Shown here: in pieces, positions 59,751 to 64,000 of the stretch
How positions within the stretch are numbered: the stretch's first letter is position 1
How the letters are laid out: each line of letters starts with the position of its first letter
Source of the DNA: Lachnospiraceae bacterium UBA7160
GTDB lineage: Bacteria; Bacillota; Clostridia; Lachnospirales; Lachnospiraceae
NCBI GenBank assembly: GCA_002491565.1
Contig: DKWE01000023.1
Span: forward strand, 30,179 to 94,178
DNA length: 64,000 nucleotides
Reading direction: 5' to 3'
Program-made: the position numbers and the translations under genes
Notes under the pieces: model-generated
Seen by the model: only the letters and a program-made list of their open reading frames with translations
Database searches by the model: none
What the model was told of the DNA's origin: nothing

Positions 59751-60623
59751 ATGGGAAGCTTTTTTGAGGATAAAAAAGGTGATATGTCAAAGTACGGTGC
59801 GGGCAGGACGTTTTTGAGTAATGTCGCTGCTGCAGCAAAGCGGTATCTGCACCTGCTTCATGTTTTTGCCAGGTTTTCCCTGATGTCGCAGCTGGAATAC
59901 CGCGCCAATTTTGTGGCGGGCGTGGCAGTGGAGACAGGATGGATGCTGATAAAACTTTTATATGTGGCGGTTATTTACCGTGCCGGCATCAATATCGGGG
60001 TTCTGACGCCGGATCATATTATGCTGTTTATCGGGCTTTATGTGCTGATGACGGGCTTTTATATGCTGTACTATGGAAACTTCACTTCTCTGAGCACGAT
60101 GGTGCGGGAAGGACAGCTCGATATGTATCTGGTGAAACCCATGTCCACACAGTTTCTGGTTACACTGCGGCGGTTGGATTTTTCATTGCTTTTGCCGGAT
60201 TTTGTAGTTGGCGCTGTCATGGTCGGGATCGGATGGCGCAGGGCGGGGCTGCCTTCAGACTTTGGTACTGTCGCAGGCTTTCTCTTCCTGTTTATGTGCA
60301 GCTGCCTGTTGACTTACAGCCTGTTTCTGATCCCTCATCTTCTGTGTTTTTGGATCGTATCCACAAGGGGGATCACTGACATGACAGCGGCGCTTTGGGA
60401 CTTTAACAACATGCCCCAGATGATCTACGGCAGGTGGATGCAGCGGATCGGAACTTTTATTCTGCCAATCTTTGTTATTACCAATTTTCCGGGGCTGTTT
60501 TTGATGGGAGAGCTGTCAGACGGGATGATGATATGGGCGGTGGCGGCACCGATCCTGGCGTTTGTGATCGCAAGACTGGTTTGGAAGCGCGCGCTGAGAA
60601 GCTACACATCGGCTAGCTCGTGA
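59751..60623 (+). CDS. ABC-2 exporter, permease 2
   Basis: 290 residues from ATG 59751 (CGGAGG upstream). PF06182-like: FARFSLMSQLEYRANFVAGV, FTSLSTMVREGQLDMYLVKP, MSTQFLVTLRRLDFS, and FWIVSTRGITDMTAALWDF. About six membrane helices. Forms the complex with permease 1 and the ATPase. The operon ends here; the sequence downstream changes to an AT-rich accessory region. Confidence 0.88.
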   Translation: MGSFFEDKKGDMSKYGAGRTFLSNVAAAAKRYLHLLHVFARFSLMSQLEYRANFVAGVAVETGWMLIKLLYVAVIYRAGINIGVLTPDHIMLFIGLYVLMTGFYMLYYGNFTSLSTMVREGQLDMYLVKPMSTQFLVTLRRLDFSLLLPDFVVGAVMVGIGWRRAGLPSDFGTVAGFLFLFMCSCLLTYSLFLIPHLLCFWIVSTRGITDMTAALWDFNNMPQMIYGRWMQRIGTFILPIFVITNFPGLFLMGELSDGMMIWAVAAPILAFVIARLVWKRALRSYTSASS

Positions 60624-60652
60624 TTTTTCTATGGTGAATAGGAGTTTACCGA

Positions 60653-60865
60653 TTGAAAAAAGTAGGCCGAAGAATTAATTTGAATAATGAATTGCTGAAT
60701 AATTTAGAGAAACTGCATACAACTGAATTAGGCATTATTAGGATTAAAAGAACTCTGTCATTAGATACAGATGATGTACATTCAGACCGTGTAATCGCAG
60801 TATATGACGGACGGGACTCCGTATTCCTTTGTTTTGTGAAATCCCATTGTATGAAATTGCGATAA
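60653..60865 (+). pseudogene. DUF3781-like gene fragment
   Basis: A TTG start with AGGAG upstream opens with MKKVGRRINLNNELLNNLEK and LHTTELGIIRIKRTLSLDTD, D: the first half of DUF3781-like proteins as I recall them. From about 60770 the frame no longer matches (SDRVIAVYDGRDSVFLCFVK) and ends at 60865, so the second half appears replaced or lost by recombination. No function can be assigned to the fragment. Confidence 0.5.
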
Positions 60866-60901
60866 CTCGCAAAAACTTTCGGTAGAAAGAAGGCTTATGA
60901 T

Positions 60902-61012
60902 ATGGAAATTAAGAGAGATATCTATTTGAATCTCTACAGGCCTAAGGCTCCAAGACCGGCGCCCCCTCTTCTGCGTAAAATCGCGAAATGGAAGGTGGGG
61001 GCACAATGTTAA
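60902..61012 (+). pseudogene. N-terminal remnant of an AAA-ATPase (DUF4143-type)
   Basis: The 36-codon frame starts MEIKRDIYLN, the common first residues of archaeal/bacterial AAA_14-DUF4143 ATPases in Clostridia (normally followed by a TGIRRCGKS P-loop). Here it continues LYRPKAPRPAPPLLRKIAKW to a stop, with no P-loop. Likely the stub of a gene lost when the neighbouring cassette inserted. The match is only ten residues, so this is tentative. Confidence 0.4.
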
Positions 61013-61036
61013 AATGTAAAAAAATATTTTACATTT
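61012..61036. promoter_or_regulatory. Palindromic operator of the XRE/ImmA cassette
   Basis: AAATGTAAAA (61012-61021), 5 bases, TTTTACATTT (61027-61036): a perfect 10 bp inverted repeat ending 3 bases before the -35 box. It is the obvious binding site for the XRE repressor. Confidence 0.7.
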
Positions 61037-61039
61037 CTA

Positions 61040-61068
61040 TTGATATTTCTTTTGTTTCTGCATATAAT
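61040..61068 (+). promoter_or_regulatory. Promoter of the XRE/ImmA cassette
   Basis: TTGATA (61040-61045), 17-base spacer, TATAAT (61063-61068), 31 bases before the ATG at 61100. Confidence 0.85.
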
Positions 61069-61099
61069 GAGAGTGAAGAAATGGAAGGAGGTCATCACA

Positions 61100-61468
61100 A
61101 TGAAGTTTGATGAATTATTTGAACAGAGAAGTCTGGTGGCTTCAAAATTAAAAGATTGTATCAGAGATATGGGTTATACAAAAGTTTCCTTTGCTTCGAA
61201 GGTAGACATTTCACGCCCAACGCTTGATAAGTTATTAAATGGCAGCATAGATAGTAAGAGTTCGTTTGATCGTCATTTACAGAAAATATTGAAGGTGCTT
61301 AACATGACGGTTGAGGATTTGATATTATATCATGCAGCTCCAACCAAGGTTGTTTCTGCGTCAGTTTTTTCGCAGAATGCACCAGTAGATCATGAAATAA
61401 GTGATACAGCCAAGAAACAGTATAATTTGTTGCTTGACGTTATTGACTTGTGCGCAATTTATTACTAA
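61100..61468 (+). CDS. XRE-family regulator of the ImmA/PIN cassette
   Basis: 122 residues from ATG 61100 (GGAGG 9 bases upstream; a longer frame from 61040 covers promoter DNA). Helix-turn-helix: LKDCIRDMGYTKVSFASKVD, ISRPTLDKLLNGSIDSKSSF, DRHLQKILKVLNMTVEDLIL. The C-terminus (AKKQYNLLLDVIDLCAIYY) is helical. It probably represses the cassette through the operator at 61012-61036 and may be cleaved or relieved by the ImmA-type protease encoded next. AT-rich compared with the genes left of 60620. Confidence 0.9.
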   Translation: MKFDELFEQRSLVASKLKDCIRDMGYTKVSFASKVDISRPTLDKLLNGSIDSKSSFDRHLQKILKVLNMTVEDLILYHAAPTKVVSASVFSQNAPVDHEISDTAKKQYNLLLDVIDLCAIYY

Positions 61469-61484
61469 GGTCGCATGATGTCTA

Positions 61485-62315
61485 GTGGACATCAGCTTTG
61501 TGCCGACCGAAGTGGAATGGAGACATGATTGTATGAGTGAATTAATTACTGCCGACAATTTGGACCTTGTTATTAAAAGAAATAGAGAGATAAAAGATGA
61601 AGTTTCAGCACTGGCTATTAAGCTTCAGACAAATCCATCTATAATGAAAGTGTCTTCAGCACCTCAACTTGCACTGATAATTCTGCAAGGATTTGGATTA
61701 GTTCAAATGCCTATTGAAGATAAGTTTTGGAGTGGAGCAATATATGTCAAGGATGGAAAAATCATTCCAGTTGTAAATACGGCTTTACCAAGAGCTAATC
61801 AATATTTTGCTGCATGGCATGAAATATATCACCTGATATTTGATAAAGTATCATTTGACCATTTTATCGAAACAGATAATACACTTGAAGAGAGAAAAGC
61901 GGAATGCTTTGCAGCATGTATGTTGCTCTCCGGTGTTGATAGATATTTTACGGAACTTCCAGAAATGGATTTTATTTCTAAAGTATTTTATTGCATATCA
62001 ACATTTCAAGCACCCTATAAGGCTGTGTTAGTTTCGCTGTATGAATATGCTATTCAAAGTGAAAATGATAAGCTCGGTGATAGAATAAAAGAAGTGTTTG
62101 ATTTACAGTTTGAAGATTTACCAAGCAGGTTTAGAACTTTAGGATTAGATGATAGTTTAGTAAGTCCATCCTACGTTATAAATACATCTTTTTTGCAAGA
62201 AAGAATAAAAAAGACGAAAGATGCAAATCCAGAACTTAATTATCATAAGGATAATGAAGAGTATTTAGCAAATATTATGGCAGAAACAGCCATGATAACA
62301 AGGAGAGGCGAATGA
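61485..62315 (+). CDS. ImmA/IrrE-family zinc metallopeptidase
   Basis: 276 residues from GTG 61485, or 260 from ATG 61533, which has GGAG 10 bases upstream. The zinc motif HEIYH (in FAAWHEIYHLIFDKVSF) and downstream Glu-rich helix (LEERKAECFAACMLL) are typical of DUF955/COG2856 peptidases. Family members cut XRE repressors (ImmR, DdrO), inducing mobile elements or stress genes. Its position right after an XRE gene and before a PIN-like gene (4-base overlap) supports a regulatory or toxin-antitoxin cassette. Target inferred. Confidence 0.92.
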   Translation: MDISFVPTEVEWRHDCMSELITADNLDLVIKRNREIKDEVSALAIKLQTNPSIMKVSSAPQLALIILQGFGLVQMPIEDKFWSGAIYVKDGKIIPVVNTALPRANQYFAAWHEIYHLIFDKVSFDHFIETDNTLEERKAECFAACMLLSGVDRYFTELPEMDFISKVFYCISTFQAPYKAVLVSLYEYAIQSENDKLGDRIKEVFDLQFEDLPSRFRTLGLDDSLVSPSYVINTSFLQERIKKTKDANPELNYHKDNEEYLANIMAETAMITRRGE

Positions 62316-63153
62316 TAGATATACCAAAGATTACAAGAATTGATGATAAAAGACATATCGCTCTACTGGATACTTCTTCCCTTTCATTTATGCAAGGTTT
62401 GCAAATGAAGAGGGTGCAACCAGAGTTGGTGCTGAACGATTATGATTTGATACTGATTCCGGAATGGGTATTAATTGAAATAAATGATGCCCCAGGACGG
62501 GTGAGTTATGTGCAGGATTAATCGGAAAAGGCTACCCAATATATTGCATTGAGGCGGAGACTTATTCTGATTTGGCGGGTAGCGAGGAAGGTAACATTTA
62601 TCAAATTGTTCTTGCATCAACACGTCAATTAGCAAGAGTCAGAGGCTATTTACGCAGATATGTTCAAACAACAGATCCGTTGGATATGGATGCGTATAAG
62701 GAATGGATAAAAAAGCTATATGATGAATGGCCTATTTCTGAAGAGGTATTATCAACAGGAAGAATAAAAAAGAAAAATGCTGGTGAAGTATCAATTACTA
62801 TTTTGGCAGAGATTGTATCATGGTATTATCCTGAAACTAAGGCATTGACAGTATATTCCCAAGATGGAGATACATATGAATTTCAGAGAAAAGCCGAAGC
62901 TGATTTGAGAGATGTTTTTGCATCAAAAACTCCTGTGCCAGTTTCATATAAGAGTAATGATGCTATATTATGTCAGCTTGTAAGAAATGGAAATATAAAT
63001 ATAGAAAATCTTGACGATTACAGAAAAGATGTACGGAAAATCACATATAGCAAAGAACAGGATGACCATTCAATTGTATTGGTCACAGAATTAGTAGATA
63101 ATGAGTTGTTTGCACAGCTAGTTGATGATGAAACAGTTCATATTATTTTTTAG
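62312..63153 (+). pseudogene. PIN-like gene with a 1-base frameshift
   Basis: The gene starts at ATG 62312, overlapping the peptidase stop (ATGA), and stops at 62521 (GRVSYVQD-stop). The frame one base back continues the protein without break: LIGKGYPIYCIEAETYSDLA, then GSEEGNIYQIVLASTRQLAR, up to TAG at 63153. A lost T in the run near 62516-62520 (GATTAATC for GATTTAATC) would explain it. Restored length about 280 residues. An early LLDTSS and WVLIEI, plus later acidic sites in VYSQDGDTY and SNDAILCQ, fit a PIN-like nuclease (tentative). Sequencing error is possible. Confidence 0.7.
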
Positions 63154-63166
63154 ATAAGTATAGTAG

Positions 63167-63197
63167 AAGCACTTGTAGAAAATACAGGTGCTTTTCT
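63167..63197 (+). terminator. Terminator of the XRE/ImmA/PIN cassette
   Basis: AAGCACTTGTA (63167-63177) pairs with TACAGGTGCTT (63183-63193) with one T-G pair, followed by TTCTT. Confidence 0.8.
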
Positions 63198-63242
63198 TAT
63201 GCAAAAAATTACGGACAGAAGTTCCATTTTACAGACGAATAA

Positions 63243-63637
63243 CTACAGTTGACGCCGGGCACAGAGACCATGTGGACAGCATTTTTTGAATTTTTTGCTA
63301 CTGCCACATGGACAAGGCGAATTCACCCCCATTTTTTTTTATAGCCCTCGTTGCATATTTTCCCTCTCGCCAAGCGATATCGATCTTTCCTATTTTTTCA
63401 TGATATAACTGTTCCCATATTTTCAGAGGCAAGCCACCATGTGTCAATGTGGTACTGCTAATAAATAGTCCATGGCAATTACTCCTTTGGTATATCTAAT
63501 TTGATCATGAGCGGTATATAAAGCCAACAAAGACGCTGGAGATAACACTAATGCGCCACACTTTGTTTCGCTAGCATTCGATCAAAAGGAGTATCTTCAA
63601 AACATTCTGTTTGGCTATACTCCTTTTTTGTGTTCAT
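63243..63637 (-). pseudogene. Frameshifted SEC-C-motif protein
   Basis: On the minus strand, ATG 63637 starts MNTKKEYSQTECFEDTPFDR, MLAKQ; the next frame continues CGALVLSPASLLALYTAHDQ, IRYTKGVIAMDYLLAVPH; a third gives THGGLPLKIWEQLYHEKIGK, IDIAWREGKYATRAIKK; and after a run of nine A it ends MGVNSPCPCGSSKKFKKCCP. The last piece is the SEC-C zinc motif. Three one-base shifts join these into one protein of about 130 residues. It is a decayed gene of unknown function, part of the accessory island. Confidence 0.65.
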
Positions 63638-63710
63638 AGATTAGAGTACATTCCTGAGCAGCGCTGTGCCACAATTTTGTGCAATAGCTTTATTAGTGTA
63701 GTATATACAG

Positions 63711-63734
63711 CAGCCAGCCGTTTTTTGCTGGCTG
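63711..63734 (-). terminator. Hairpin after the right-end XRE gene
   Basis: CAGCCAGC (63711-63718) and GCTGGCTG (63727-63734), 8 bp perfect stem with an A/T loop, 5 bases beyond the minus-strand stop at 63740. The T-run is weak. Confidence 0.5.
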
Positions 63735-63739
63735 TGTTG

Positions 63740-64000
63740 CTAATCAACGTGTTCCAATACCACTTTAATCATGGCGGCGGCAAGCTCCTGTTTCGTTGGT
63801 GTGACAGTTTTCCAAAGCTTTTCCAGCTCATGGATTTTGCTGACTTCAGTTGCTACTAGTTTGTCCTGAAGAAGAAAATCCGGTGAGATACGCAGAGCAT
63901 TGCAGATGTCTACAAACACTGGCAGGCTTGGGATTTTCATACCGCTTTCGATCTGCCGGAATCTGGCAAAAGTTGCGAAAGTCCAGCTAAGAAATGTCAA
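63740..64000 (-). CDS. XRE-family regulator, C-terminal part (5' end outside window)
   Basis: About 87 residues are visible; the gene runs past base 64000. FRQIESGMKIPSLPVFVDIC, NALRISPDFLLQDKL is the second half of a Cro/C1 helix-turn-helix domain, followed by a helical tail (KLWKTVTPTKQELAAAMIKV). The first ~16 residues seen (TFLSWTFATFAR) are a less typical match to the first helix, so a small rearrangement cannot be excluded. AT-rich accessory-region gene; target unknown. Confidence 0.8.
   Translation of the reverse strand: MTFLSWTFATFARFRQIESGMKIPSLPVFVDICNALRISPDFLLQDKLVATEVSKIHELEKLWKTVTPTKQELAAAMIKVVLEHVD

Noticed and set aside
63584..63629. AAAAGGAGTAT / ATACTCCTTTT perfect inverted repeat with a T-run, looking like a terminator
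   Set aside because: It falls within the reconstructed minus-strand SEC-C pseudogene, where both arms are accounted for as codons; chance pairing is as likely as a real terminator.

Overview
The window looks like a chromosomal segment from a Gram-positive anaerobe of the Clostridia, most likely a Lachnospiraceae gut bacterium. The reasons are the moderately GC-rich Bacillota-type genes with strong AGGAGG ribosome sites, split transketolase subunits, HprK next to a ROK glucokinase, a VanW protein, MutS2, a RACo-like DUF4445 protein, and no outer-membrane genes. I cannot fix the genus from sequence alone. No rRNA, tRNA, CRISPR array or intact transposase gene was seen.

Layout. 1-4000: the end of pyruvate kinase, then a response regulator and a sensor kinase. 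4000-4900: an AT-rich spacer with a ribbon-helix-helix-like gene broken by a stop and a compact type I toxin-antitoxin-like locus (tiny membrane peptide plus convergent antisense promoter). 4900-9620: a cell-envelope group (L,D-transpeptidase, ArsR-type regulator with a lysine-rich tail, zinc-ribbon/YARHG membrane protein). 9620-11220: citrate synthase behind a leader that folds as a three-way junction. 11390-16890: an ABC transporter whose permease carries a coiled coil of about 700 residues. 17000-19600: L-ribulose-5-phosphate 4-epimerase-like protein and transketolase N and C subunits. 20000-20900: two small conserved proteins. 21100-27900, minus strand: MutS2 with a second two-component system, an XRE regulator with its own palindrome, a DUF3786-like protein and a LysR regulator. 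28000-31400, divergent from LysR: a polar amino-acid ABC importer.

31600-37800: M17 aminopeptidase, CutC, a large transglutaminase-like protein, a NUDIX hydrolase and a YbaK-type editing protein. 37900-41940: a GGDEF/degenerate-EAL/LamG signalling protein, HprK and ROK glucokinase. 42200-49400: RACo-like activator, DnaQ-like exonuclease, a 35-residue membrane peptide, VanW protein, AIR-synthase-related protein, and an Lrp regulator with its aminotransferase. 49500-56200: TrmL, an RsmF-type methyltransferase, a membrane protein, GreA and UvrC. 57000-60600: a LytTR regulator with a three-gene ABC-2 exporter.

60650-64000 is clearly AT-richer than the rest and reads as an accessory island: fragments of DUF3781 and AAA-ATPase genes, an XRE / ImmA-IrrE protease / PIN-like cassette with its own palindromic operator, promoter and terminator (third gene frameshifted), a SEC-C pseudogene, and the end of another XRE regulator.

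Recurring themes are degenerate 33-48 bp tandem repeats in spacers and low-complexity linkers, and a dispersed ~48 bp repeat present four times.
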